Source: Brachybacterium sp. FME24 (lineage in GTDB: Bacteria > Actinomycetota > Actinomycetes > Actinomycetales > Dermabacteraceae). Taken from it: DNA of 64,000 bases. Location of the stretch: positions 36,680-100,679 of the forward strand of contig NZ_JABUXV010000016.1 in the NCBI RefSeq assembly GCF_014897705.1, given 5' to 3'. Position numbers and translations under genes: made by a program. The notes under the pieces are model-generated. The model worked only from the letters and a program-made list of their open reading frames with translations. It made no database searches and was not told where the DNA came from. Within the stretch, counting starts at the first letter, position 1; every line of letters begins with the position of its first letter. Shown piece by piece: positions 26,497 through 34,384 of this stretch.

Positions 26497-27197
26497 CGGG
26501 GGCTCTCCCATCCGGCGATCCAGGCGCTCAGCACCGGGTCCGCGAGGGAGTGGAGGCGGCGTGGGCCACGCGGGTCCTGCCCCGGGATCGAGGGCACCAC
26601 GATCAGCTGCAGCCCCGCGGCGAGCGCGGCGTCCGCCCCGGTCTCGGAGTCCTCGAAGCCCAGGCAGTCGGCGGGCTCGGCGCCGAGCTCACGGGCCGCG
26701 GCGACGTACATGTCCGGGGCGGGCTTGGGCGCCTCGACGTCGTCGAGGGAGATCGCGGCGTCGACGATGTCGGCGATGCCGAGGTCGACGAGCTTGGTCT
26801 CCAGCATGTCCCGGGGAGAGTTCGACGCGACGGCGACGGGCCTGACCGCAGCGATCGCACGCAGGGTCTCCACGGCGCCGGGGAGGGGTGCCATGGTGTC
26901 CCCGATGGTGCGGCGGTGCTCCTCCATCAGCTCGGTGCCCACCTGCATCGGGTCCTTGCCGACGGCCTCCGCGATGGTGACGACCACCACCTCGGCGGCG
27001 CGACCGGTGATCGCACGACGGGTCACGGCATCCAGCGACGCACCGTGCCGGGCGAGGTACTGGTCCTGCAGGGAGACCCAATGGCCTTCGGTGTCCACCA
27101 GGAGTCCGTCGCAGTCGAAGATCACGGCGGCCGGGGCCCAGACCGGGGGCCACGCATCGAGCGGGGACGGCGGCAGGGTCGCGAGGTCGGAAGTCAT
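26493..27197 (-). CDS. HAD-superfamily phosphatase (beta-phosphoglucomutase-like), copy 1
   Basis: 234 aa with FDCDGLLVDTEGHW (motif I), VASNSPRD (motif II), APKPAPDMYVAAARELG and GFEDSETGADAALAAG (motifs III/IV). It is clearly paralogous to the next gene and translationally coupled to it. TACCCT ends 7 nt before the ATG, so the operon message is probably leaderless. Substrate not deducible. Confidence 0.88.
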   Translation of the reverse strand: MTSDLATLPPSPLDAWPPVWAPAAVIFDCDGLLVDTEGHWVSLQDQYLARHGASLDAVTRRAITGRAAEVVVVTIAEAVGKDPMQVGTELMEEHRRTIGDTMAPLPGAVETLRAIAAVRPVAVASNSPRDMLETKLVDLGIADIVDAAISLDDVEAPKPAPDMYVAAARELGAEPADCLGFEDSETGADAALAAGLQLIVVPSIPGQDPRGPRRLHSLADPVLSAWIAGWESPR

Positions 27198-27300
27198 GGT
27201 GCCCAGGGTATCGACGATGACTGCACGTCCTCTCCGAGGCCCGGCGCTGCCGTCCTGCTCCCCGCCGCCGGGACGGCGGCGCCGTGCCCTGCAGCACGGA

Positions 27301-28587
27301 TCAGCCGACGGCGACCAGGCCCCGCTCGATGTCGGCGAGGATGTCCTCGATGTGCTCGATGCCGACGCTCAGGCGCACGAAACCGGGCTCGATCCCGGCG
27401 GCGCGCTGCTCGTCCTCGCTGAGCTGGGAGTGCGTGGTCGAGGCCGGGTGGATGACCAGGCTGCGCACGTCGCCGATGTTGGCGACATGGGAGTGCAGGG
27501 TGAGGGCGTCGACGAAGCGTCGGCCGGCCTCGAGCCCGCCGGGCAGGACGAAACCGAGCACGCTGCCGGCGCCTCCGGGCAGGTACTTGTCAGCCGTCTC
27601 CTTGTACGGGGAGGAGGCCAGGGACGCCCAGGTCACCGACGAGATCCTCTCGTCGGCCTCGAGGACTTCGGCGACCTTGCGGGTGTTCTCGAGGTGGCGC
27701 TCCATGCGCAGCGGGAGCGTCTCCAGGCCCTGCCCGATGAGGAAGGCGTTGAACGGGGAGACGGCCGGGCCGAGGTCGCGCAGCAGGTTGGTGCGGGCGC
27801 GGGTGGCGAAGGCGGCCGGCACGGTGGCGAACACCAGGCCGTTGTAGGACTCGTCGGGCTGGGTGAACTGCGGGTACTTCTCGGCGTGGGCGGTGAAGTC
27901 GAAGCTGTCGCCGTCGACGATGACCCCGGCGATCGACGTGCCGTGGCCACCGAGGAATTTGGTCGCGGAGTGGACGACGACGTCGGCGCCGTGCTCGAGG
28001 GGACGCAGCAGGAACGGGGTGGCGACGGTGTTGTCCACGATCAGCGGGGCGCCGACCTCGTGGGCGACGTCGGCGATCGCCCGCAGATCCGGGATGTCCT
28101 GCTTCGGGTTCGGGATCGACTCGACGAAGAACGCCCGGGTGGTCTCGTCGGCCGCGGCGCGCCAGGACTCCGGGTCGGTGGGGTCGGCGACCCACTGCGG
28201 CGTGATGCCCAGGCGGCTCAGGGTGTACTTGAACAGGTTGAAGGAACCGCCGTAGAGGCTGGGCGAGACAGCGATCGAGTCCCCCGCTCCGGCGAGGTTC
28301 AGGATCGACAGGGTGATGGCGCTCTGCCCGGAGGCGAGCAGCAGGCCCGCCGCGCCGCCTTCGAGGGCGGCCACCCGGTCCTCGACCGCGCTCTGGGTGG
28401 GGTTGGTGATGCGGGTGTAGATCGGCCCGGCCTCGGCGAGCGCGAAGCGATCGGCCGCGGACTGGGCCGAGGGGAAGACGAAGCTGGTGGTCTGCTGGAT
28501 CGACAGGGCGCGGGCGCCGGAACCGGGATCGGGCTCCTGGCCGGCGTGGATCGCGAGGGTCTCGAACTTCTGGGGCTGCTCGGTCAT
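27301..28587 (-). CDS. metY: O-acetylhomoserine aminocarboxypropyltransferase (O-acetylhomoserine sulfhydrylase)
   Basis: 428 aa, typical length. It uses O-acetylhomoserine plus sulfide (or methanethiol) to give homocysteine (or methionine), with pyridoxal phosphate. The Cys/Met-metabolism PLP enzyme motifs are present: the N-terminal [39 protein letters not shown], and the Schiff-base lysine in [14 protein letters not shown] (about residue 208). The C-terminus has [18 protein letters not shown] and [21 protein letters not shown] precedes the ATG. metX is not adjacent. Confidence 0.96.
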   Translation of the reverse strand: MTEQPQKFETLAIHAGQEPDPGSGARALSIQQTTSFVFPSAQSAADRFALAEAGPIYTRITNPTQSAVEDRVAALEGGAAGLLLASGQSAITLSILNLAGAGDSIAVSPSLYGGSFNLFKYTLSRLGITPQWVADPTDPESWRAAADETTRAFFVESIPNPKQDIPDLRAIADVAHEVGAPLIVDNTVATPFLLRPLEHGADVVVHSATKFLGGHGTSIAGVIVDGDSFDFTAHAEKYPQFTQPDESYNGLVFATVPAAFATRARTNLLRDLGPAVSPFNAFLIGQGLETLPLRMERHLENTRKVAEVLEADERISSVTWASLASSPYKETADKYLPGGAGSVLGFVLPGGLEAGRRFVDALTLHSHVANIGDVRSLVIHPASTTHSQLSEDEQRAAGIEPGFVRLSVGIEHIEDILADIERGLVAVG

Positions 28588-28720
28588 GGGTGCTCCTTAC
28601 GAGGACGGTGTTGCCTCCAGCTTCGCCCACCGGTCCCGGGTCGGCGAGGATCATGAACTCGTATGACGCCTCGTGGCGTCCGCCCGGCCGGTGGCGATGC
28701 GGTCATCGGTGTCGGCCCGT
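28588..28720 (-). promoter_or_regulatory. metY leader region
   Basis: 133 bp between metY and the end of the ABC-F gene. It contains a 6-bp hairpin GACGCC-TCGT-GGCGTC (28665-28680), which could terminate the upstream ABC-F transcript or belong to a metY leader. A 5' leader controlling a methionine gene would be expected, but I could not match any known SAM riboswitch core. Confidence 0.3.
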
Positions 28721-30442
28721 TCATCCCGCCAGATCGAGCACCTCGCCCTGCCAGCGGTCCCGCAGCCAGCGGTCGTGCGAGGCGATCAGCACCGAGCCGT
28801 TCCAGTCCTCCAGCGCCTTCTCGAACCGGGTCGCGGTCACCAGCGCCAGATGGTTGGTGGGCTCATCGAGCACCAGCAGCTCCGGCGGGTCCAGCAGTAC
28901 GGCGGCGAGCATGACGCGGCGCAGCTGACCACGGGAGAGCAGCTCGAGGGGGCGGGAGAGGTCCCGAGGATGGACGAGACCGAACAGCTCCGGGACGGTG
29001 CCGTCCTCGGGTGGAGGGTCGTCGGTCCCCGCGGCTGCTGCCCGCAGATGCTCACCGACGGTGCGGCCCTGGATCGCGACGTCATCCTGGCCGAGGTGTC
29101 CGATACGCAGCCCACGGGGACGATCGACGCTGCCGTCGGTGGCTTCGAGCTGCCCGGTCACGGTCTCCAGCAGGGTCGACTTCCCGCAGCCGTTGGGCCC
29201 GGTGACCAGGAGTCGCTGCCCGACCGAGAGACTGAACGAGGTGGGGGCCAGGCGCCCGGCGACCTCGACCCTGCTCGCCGTGAGCAGCACCGCGCCCCCT
29301 CCCCCGGCGCTGCCGCGCCGCGGGGCCGACGGGAGGTGGGTGAAGTGCAGCTCCGCAGGCGGTTTGCGCACCTGGTCGTCCTCGAGCTGGGCGAGACGGG
29401 CCCGTGCCTCTCGCAGCCGCCGGGAGACGACTGCCGCATTGCGGTCCGCGTAGAACTTCTTGGCCATCCCGCCTTCGGTGCGCGGCGCCGCGCCGGGATG
29501 CCCGACCACCTCGGAGTCCTTCACCGCCCGTCGCAGCGCCTTCAGCTCCTCCTGCTCGGTGCGGAAGCGGTGCTCCCACCGGTCCCGGGTCTCGAAGCGG
29601 GCCAGCAGGTAATCGCTGAATCCTCCGGTGTACACGGTGAGCCCACCGGGATCGGTGCGGACCGGGGACTCGACCGGATCGAGATCAAGCTGACCAGTGG
29701 TCGCATCGTCGAGGAAGGCGCGGTCGTGGCTGGCCAGGAGGACCGGGCCCGGATGGGCGGCGATCGCCGCGGCGAGGAACGCCGCCCCGGCGTCGTCGAG
29801 ATGATTGGTCGGCTCATCGAGCAGCCAGGTGGTGGGGCGGGCGATCAGCAGGTGGGCGAGAGCGAGCCGCTCCCGCTGGCCGCCGCTGATCTCCCCCAGG
29901 GGCGTGCCCTGGTCCACGCCCGCAAGGCTCAGCCCCGCCACCACGCTCTCGGCACGCTGATCGGCGTTCCAGACGTCGGCGAGGGTCGCCTCGGCGAGCA
30001 CCTCGTCGTAGCGGCGCATCGCGTGCGGGGCAGGTTCCCCGTCTCCGGCGGCGAGCGCCTCCCCTGCCTCGACGAGCTCGGTCTCGAGGTGTCGCGAGCG
30101 GGCGAGGGCATCGCCGATCACGTCGGCCAAGGTCGCTCCGGCCCCGAAGGGCAGCTCCTGATGGAGGATTCCCACCGGGCCGGGGGCCGAGCTCGTGCCG
30201 CCGTCGGGCGAGAGATCGCCCGCGAGAAGGCGCAGCAAGGTGGATTTGCCGCTGCCGTTCTCCCCGAGCAGGCCGGTGGGGCGGCCGGCGGGCACCACCA
30301 GGCTCACGTCCGTCAGGACCCTGCGGTCAGGGAAGGAGAAGGAGATCCCGTCGGCCCGCAGGTGCAGGGCGGAATCACCGGACCCGGTCGGGAGAGCCGG
30401 GGCGGGGGCCGGTGAGGCCGGGGTGGGAGGACGTACAGACAT
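28721..30442 (-). CDS. ABC-F ATPase, antibiotic ribosome-protection type
   Basis: 573 aa, soluble, two ATP-binding cassettes in tandem with no TM domain, the ABC-F plan. Cassette 1 has Walker A GENGSGKST (60-68), signature SGGQRERLAL and Walker B WLLDEPTNHLDD. Cassette 2 has GPNGCGKST, a degenerate signature SRGQLRRVML and LVLDEPTNHLALV. The inter-cassette linker (about 250-350) is long and charged with an EEELKALRRAV-like helix, as in Msr/Vga/TlrC-type proteins that displace macrolides, lincosamides or pleuromutilins from the ribosome. An attenuation-type leader at 30444-30511 supports antibiotic-inducible expression. The drug class is inferred from that leader, not shown. Confidence 0.87.
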   Translation of the reverse strand: MSVRPPTPASPAPAPALPTGSGDSALHLRADGISFSFPDRRVLTDVSLVVPAGRPTGLLGENGSGKSTLLRLLAGDLSPDGGTSSAPGPVGILHQELPFGAGATLADVIGDALARSRHLETELVEAGEALAAGDGEPAPHAMRRYDEVLAEATLADVWNADQRAESVVAGLSLAGVDQGTPLGEISGGQRERLALAHLLIARPTTWLLDEPTNHLDDAGAAFLAAAIAAHPGPVLLASHDRAFLDDATTGQLDLDPVESPVRTDPGGLTVYTGGFSDYLLARFETRDRWEHRFRTEQEELKALRRAVKDSEVVGHPGAAPRTEGGMAKKFYADRNAAVVSRRLREARARLAQLEDDQVRKPPAELHFTHLPSAPRRGSAGGGGAVLLTASRVEVAGRLAPTSFSLSVGQRLLVTGPNGCGKSTLLETVTGQLEATDGSVDRPRGLRIGHLGQDDVAIQGRTVGEHLRAAAAGTDDPPPEDGTVPELFGLVHPRDLSRPLELLSRGQLRRVMLAAVLLDPPELLVLDEPTNHLALVTATRFEKALEDWNGSVLIASHDRWLRDRWQGEVLDLAG

Positions 30443-30443
30443 G

Positions 30444-30489
30444 GATCAGCTCCAGATCGCGAAGAAGCGGCGAGGGACGGGGGCTGATC
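30444..30489 (-). promoter_or_regulatory. Translational attenuator hairpin of the ABC-F gene
   Basis: GATCAGC (30489-30483 on the - strand) pairs perfectly with GCTGATC (30450-30444). After one mismatch two more C-G pairs include the GG of the SD (GGAG, 30453-30450), which sits 7 nt before the ABC-F ATG. The 5' arm starts inside the stop codon of the M-R-L mini-frame, so a ribosome held there would open the stem and free the SD. Confidence 0.6.
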
Positions 30490-30499
30490 AAAGGCGCAT
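30488..30499 (-). CDS. Leader mini-ORF Met-Arg-Leu-stop
   Basis: ATG CGC CTT TGA, four codons, 45 nt upstream of the ABC-F start. TACAGT ends 6 nt before it, so the mini-frame is probably the 5' end of a leaderless mRNA. M-R-L is the minimal nascent chain at which macrolide-bound ribosomes arrest on the ErmD-type leader peptide (established for MRLR-type sequences); here the A-site codon would be the stop codon. Too short for homology, so the call rests on position and the fit with the hairpin. Confidence 0.55.
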   Translation of the reverse strand: MRL

Positions 30500-30505
30500 G
30501 CGGCG

Positions 30506-30535
30506 ACTGTAGGAGTCACAGCGCGGGTTCGTCGA
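30506..30535 (-). promoter_or_regulatory. Promoter of the ABC-F operon
   Basis: TCGACG (30535-30530), 18-bp spacer, TACAGT (30511-30506). The -10 is a good TANNNT match and puts the start site on the leader ATG. Confidence 0.55.
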
Positions 30536-30564
30536 GGGATTTTTCGGGGCGGCGCCCCGGGGCG

Positions 30565-31530
30565 TCAGGCCTGCGCGGTCAGCGCCGCGACGGCGGAGCG
30601 GATTCCGGCCGGATCGCCGACGCGCTGCGGATCGCGGGGGAACTCGGCGAGCGTCGCAACGGCCGCCTCGACATCGGCACCGGCCAGCAGGGCGACCAGG
30701 GCGACTCGCATGCTGCCGCCGGCGGCGTCGAGCACCTCGGCGGCGTGCTCCGCGCTCGCGCCGCTGGCCTGCACGAGTATCCGGACGGTGCGGCCGACGA
30801 GCTTCGCATTGGTGGGCCGCACATCGATCATGAGGTTCCCGAACGTGGTCCCCAGGCGCACCATCGTGGCCGTGGACAGTGCATTCAGGGTCAGCTTCTG
30901 GGCGGTGCCGGCCTTCATCCGGGTCGAGCCGGTGACCACCTCGGGGCCCACGTCCAGCAGGATCGGGATGTCCGCATCTCCCGCGAGCTCCGCCAGGGGG
31001 TTCGCCGAGATCAGTGCAGTGGGCAGGCCCGCTGCACGAGCCACCTGCAGGGCGCCGCGCACGAAGGGCGTACGGCCGCTCGCGGCCAGCCCGATCACCA
31101 CGTCGCCGGCGACGCAGACGTCCTGGACCAGCGCGCCGCCGGCGGCGGCATCATCCTCCGCCCCTTCGACCGCGGTGAGGAAGGCTCCTGGCCCTCCGGC
31201 GAGGTGCGCAGAGACCATGGACTCGTCGGCATTGAAGGTGGGGGCCAGCTCGACGGCGTCCAGCACGGCGAGTCGCCCCGAGGTCCCGGCGCCGACGTAG
31301 TGCACCGTGTTCCCCCCGGCGATCGCGCTCACGCAGACCTCGACCAGCTCGGCGATCGGGCCTGCCTGCTCCTGCACCGCAGCGGCGACCTTCGCATCCT
31401 CGGACAGGATCACGTCGACCATGCCTCTGGCATCGAGAGCATCGAGCTCGGCGCTGGCGGGATTGCGTTCCTCGGTGGGCGAGGCCAGTGTCACGAGCGT
31501 GGTCGCCTCGTCGCGGTGGGGATCGGTCAC
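30565..31530 (-). CDS. murQ: N-acetylmuramic acid 6-phosphate etherase
   Basis: 321 aa. It cleaves the D-lactyl ether of MurNAc-6-P to give GlcNAc-6-P in the cytoplasm. SIS-domain signature HYVGAGTSGRLAVLDAVELA with the following PTF segment, the active-site TAVEGAEDD, a second part GSTRMKAGTAQKLTLNALST and the C-terminal LNRMGKTYGNLM-equivalent RLGTTFGNLMIDVRPTNAKL. GTG start with AGGAG 6 nt upstream. It is divergent from the sugar kinase gene. Confidence 0.96.
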   Translation of the reverse strand: MTDPHRDEATTLVTLASPTEERNPASAELDALDARGMVDVILSEDAKVAAAVQEQAGPIAELVEVCVSAIAGGNTVHYVGAGTSGRLAVLDAVELAPTFNADESMVSAHLAGGPGAFLTAVEGAEDDAAAGGALVQDVCVAGDVVIGLAASGRTPFVRGALQVARAAGLPTALISANPLAELAGDADIPILLDVGPEVVTGSTRMKAGTAQKLTLNALSTATMVRLGTTFGNLMIDVRPTNAKLVGRTVRILVQASGASAEHAAEVLDAAGGSMRVALVALLAGADVEAAVATLAEFPRDPQRVGDPAGIRSAVAALTAQA

Positions 31531-31575
31531 GGTATCTCCTGGGGTCGGTGCCTAGGGGCGGGAACGGCCGTCGGA

Positions 31576-31587
31576 ATCACCGGTGAT
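31576..31587. promoter_or_regulatory. Perfect palindrome in the murQ/kinase divergent gap
   Basis: ATCACCGGTGAT, in the 270-bp region between divergent murQ and the sugar kinase. A plausible shared operator. A TACGAT -10-like box (31754-31759) stands before the kinase gene. Confidence 0.35.
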
Positions 31588-31800
31588 CACCGACTTCGAG
31601 CCACATCCACCCCGACCAGGGTAACGAGGTCGGCGCGAGGGAACCGCCCTCCCGCGCCGCGAGCAGGCCCGGATCGTGGCCCCTGTCGCGGTCCGATCGT
31701 GGTCACCGCGATCGTCCGATGGCCCGAGGGATCACCGTCATCTCCCCTCGCCCTACGATGGGGACCCGCTCCAGGGGGAATCGAACGAGGGAGATCTGTC

Positions 31801-32805
31801 ATGGACGCCGACGCCACCGCGCCGTCGTACGTCGTGATCGCCGGCGATATCGGCGGCACCAGCTCGAGGCTCGCCCTCGCCTCCGTCGGCGGCTCCGTCC
31901 TCGCCGAGGCCGAGGGTCCCGGCGCGAACCTGCGCTCCTCGGGCGCCGCGGCCCTCGACAACCTGGCCGAGACCGTGCGCGAGGTCCTCGCACGCGGTCG
32001 TCGCGAGGTGGGTGACGGTCTCGAGGTCGCCGCGATCGCGCTGGGCATCTCGGGCGCCGGGCCGGCGCGGGCCGCCGAGGTGGGGCGCGCTGTCGGCGAA
32101 CGCCTCGCGGGCCTGGGCATCGCCCCGGAGCGGATCCTCGTCACCGACGATCTGCACACTGCCTTCCTCGCCGGCGGCGTCGGGGACGACGGGCTGCTCG
32201 TGCTGGCCGGGACCGGCGCGGTCGCGGTCCGCTTCCGTGACCGAGAGGCGATCGCCCGCCGGGACGGGATGGGCTGGCTCCTCGGCGACATCGGCTCCGC
32301 CGTCTGGCTGGGACGGCGCACCCTGGAGGTGGTGGCGGCCGATCTCGACGGCCGCGGCCGTCGCACTGCGCTGACCGATCAGGTCGGCGACATGCTCGAT
32401 CTCGATCTGCGCGACGGGCTGCTGCCTCCCTCCCCCACCGGCGATCCCCGCCAGGACCTGATCCGCGCCGTGGACGAGTGCCTGCCGGCCGGGTCCCCGG
32501 CCGCGCTGGGACGCTTCGCCCGGTTGCCGGGAACCGTCCCCGAGGACCCCGCAGCCCGGGAGATCCTCGACACCGCCGTGCGCCATGTGCGGGACACGGT
32601 GCACGCCCTGGACCCGGAGGCCGGGCTGCCGGTGGTCCTGGCCGGATCCGTGCTCGCCACCGCAGGACCGATCCATGACGAGGTGGTCGTCGGGCTGCGC
32701 GCCGAGGGGCGCACCTTCTGCACTGCCGCCACCGGCCTGCCGGGAGCGCTGCTCCTCGCGCGGGAGAAGGCGGGAACCGTCCTGGCCCGACCGGTGGAAG
32801 ACTAG
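31801..32805 (+). CDS. BadF/BadG-type sugar kinase (N-acetylglucosamine/MurNAc kinase)
   Basis: 334 aa from the ATG at 31801 with GGGAGAT upstream; the frame stays open far upstream but without coding character. It has the actin-fold phosphate-1 loop GDIGGTSSR, the adenosine-side VLAGTGAVAVRF and GWLLGDIGSAVWLGRRTL, typical of the BcrAD/BadFG family of GlcNAc and MurNAc kinases. Divergent from murQ, it probably phosphorylates MurNAc or GlcNAc so that MurQ or central metabolism can take over. Confidence 0.88.
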   Translation: MDADATAPSYVVIAGDIGGTSSRLALASVGGSVLAEAEGPGANLRSSGAAALDNLAETVREVLARGRREVGDGLEVAAIALGISGAGPARAAEVGRAVGERLAGLGIAPERILVTDDLHTAFLAGGVGDDGLLVLAGTGAVAVRFRDREAIARRDGMGWLLGDIGSAVWLGRRTLEVVAADLDGRGRRTALTDQVGDMLDLDLRDGLLPPSPTGDPRQDLIRAVDECLPAGSPAALGRFARLPGTVPEDPAAREILDTAVRHVRDTVHALDPEAGLPVVLAGSVLATAGPIHDEVVVGLRAEGRTFCTAATGLPGALLLAREKAGTVLARPVED

Positions 32806-32836
32806 GATGGCCAGCGTCTGCCCGCCGCTGAGCCGG

Positions 32837-32861
32837 GTGTCCGGGGGTTGATCCCGGGCAC
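32837..32861 (+). terminator. Hairpin after the sugar kinase
   Basis: GTGTCCGGG / CCCGGGCAC (9 pairs, one G-T) with a 7-nt loop, 31 nt after the kinase stop. Confidence 0.45.
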
Positions 32862-32893
32862 CGCGCGCCGCCCGACTCGGAAGGCTCTATTCG

Positions 32894-34321
32894 ATGCCTG
32901 ACCTCCACGACCAGATCCCCACGCGCGAGAAGGTGCTGATCATCGGCGCCGGTCCCGCCGGCCTCGCGGCCGCTGCGGCCCTCCAGGCGCTGGAGGTCCC
33001 CTTCGACCTGGTCGACCGCGCCAAGCACGTCGGTGGTATCTGGAACCAGGAGCGATCGGACACGCCGATCTGGCCCGCGATGGAGATGATCTCCTCCCGC
33101 GAGTTCACGCAGTTCGAGGACATGGTGCAGCCGGTGTCCTTCCCGGAGTTCCTGACCCCGGGCCACATGGCGAAGTACCTGCGTGCGTACGCGGCGCGGC
33201 ACGAGCTGACCGAGCATTTCCGTCCCGGCGTCGAGGTCCGCTACGCGCGCCCCTTCGAGGACAACGTCTGGCAGGTCGAGCTGTCCACCGGCGAGGTGGC
33301 GATCTACCGCGCCGTGGTCTCCGCGCACGGCATCTCCGGGCGCCCGCACCGCCCCGACTGGGCCGCCGACGTCCCGACATCCGTGCAGGTCATCCATTCC
33401 TCGGAGTGGACCGGCCCAGACGGCCTCGAGGGCAAGCGGGTCCTCGTCGTCGGGTCGGGACAATCCGCCGCGGACATCTCGGTCGACGCCGCCCGACGTG
33501 CGCTCGAGGTGCGCTGGTCGATGCGCAGCGGCCACTGGGTCGTACCGCGCCGCATCGGCGGGGTCCCCGGGGACGTCGCCGCCTCCCGCGAGCCCGCCGT
33601 GCTGGGGGGCCTGAACGAGAAGATCGCCGAGGCGGTCGTCTCCCGCAGCGTGGGCAACCCCGTCGATGCCGGACTGCCCCGCCCGGCGGCGTCGCTGCTC
33701 GAGGATTCCGTGATCATCTCCGATGACGTCCTGGACCGCGTCCGCGAAGGTCGCATCACTCCCGCCGGTGAGGTCACCGGGGTCGATGCGGACGGCACCA
33801 TCACGCACGACGGACCTGCCCAGCATGCCGGTCACCTCAGCTTTGCGCCCGACCTGATCATCCTCGCGACCGGCTACGAATCCGGTGCGGGCCACCTGCC
33901 CGAGGACGTCGTGCCGCGCACCGCGAGCGGCGACCTCGACCTGTTCCTCGGGGCCTTCCCCCGCGGCCGGGACGACCTCGTGGTCCTGGGGCAGCAGCGG
34001 GTGGCCGGCGGTGCGCTGCCGGTGCTCGTCGAGCAGGCCGACATCGCCGCCTACGTGCTGGCCGCGGACCGCGACGGCGCCTCCCCCGCGCTTCAGCGGT
34101 TCCAGCGCCTGCGCGCTGGCTCCGAGACCGCCGTGCCCGCTGCGGCCTCCTCCCGCGGGGACGGTCTGCTGGGACGTCTCGGCGGGGCGTTCGGAGCGCA
34201 CAGGGTCACCGCCCGCAGCGCGGCTCCCAGCGCCGGCGGGTCCGGAGAGAGTCTGGTTCCCACCGCAGACCGCGACACCCTGCTGGCACGGCTGCGCTCC
34301 GTCCGCGACCTGTTCGACTGA
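32894..34321 (+). CDS. Flavin-containing monooxygenase-type oxidoreductase
   Basis: 475 aa. The FAD motif is IIGAGPAGLA (18-23), followed by HVGGIWNQERS as in flavin monooxygenases. A second Rossmann site VVGSGQSAADISVDAARRAL binds NADPH, and LIILATGYES closes the FAD domain. It is expected to oxygenate a soft nucleophile (N or S) or a ketone using NADPH and O2. The C-terminal 50 residues are Ala/Gly-rich and weakly conserved. GGAAGG lies about 10 nt before the ATG. Confidence 0.87.
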   Translation: MPDLHDQIPTREKVLIIGAGPAGLAAAAALQALEVPFDLVDRAKHVGGIWNQERSDTPIWPAMEMISSREFTQFEDMVQPVSFPEFLTPGHMAKYLRAYAARHELTEHFRPGVEVRYARPFEDNVWQVELSTGEVAIYRAVVSAHGISGRPHRPDWAADVPTSVQVIHSSEWTGPDGLEGKRVLVVGSGQSAADISVDAARRALEVRWSMRSGHWVVPRRIGGVPGDVAASREPAVLGGLNEKIAEAVVSRSVGNPVDAGLPRPAASLLEDSVIISDDVLDRVREGRITPAGEVTGVDADGTITHDGPAQHAGHLSFAPDLIILATGYESGAGHLPEDVVPRTASGDLDLFLGAFPRGRDDLVVLGQQRVAGGALPVLVEQADIAAYVLAADRDGASPALQRFQRLRAGSETAVPAAASSRGDGLLGRLGGAFGAHRVTARSAAPSAGGSGESLVPTADRDTLLARLRSVRDLFD

Positions 34322-34384
34322 TCCTGCGCGGCCCGGTCGACAGCTGCGTCGGCCGGACCGGCAGCTGCGTCAGCGCCCACGTCG

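Noticed and set aside
28588..28720. SAM riboswitch upstream of metY
   Set aside because: The region has no match that I can defend to the core of SAM-I, SAM-II, SAM-IV or SAM-VI classes; only a short hairpin is visible. A covariance-model search would decide.
30541..30563. Intrinsic terminator after murQ
   Set aside because: The GC-rich CGGGGC/GCCCCG stem is followed on the murQ transcript by a run of A, not T; the T-run is on the wrong side.
30412..31800. Upstream extension of the sugar-kinase frame across murQ
   Set aside because: No coding features before 31801, and it runs antisense to murQ; the true start has an SD and begins the actin-fold domain.
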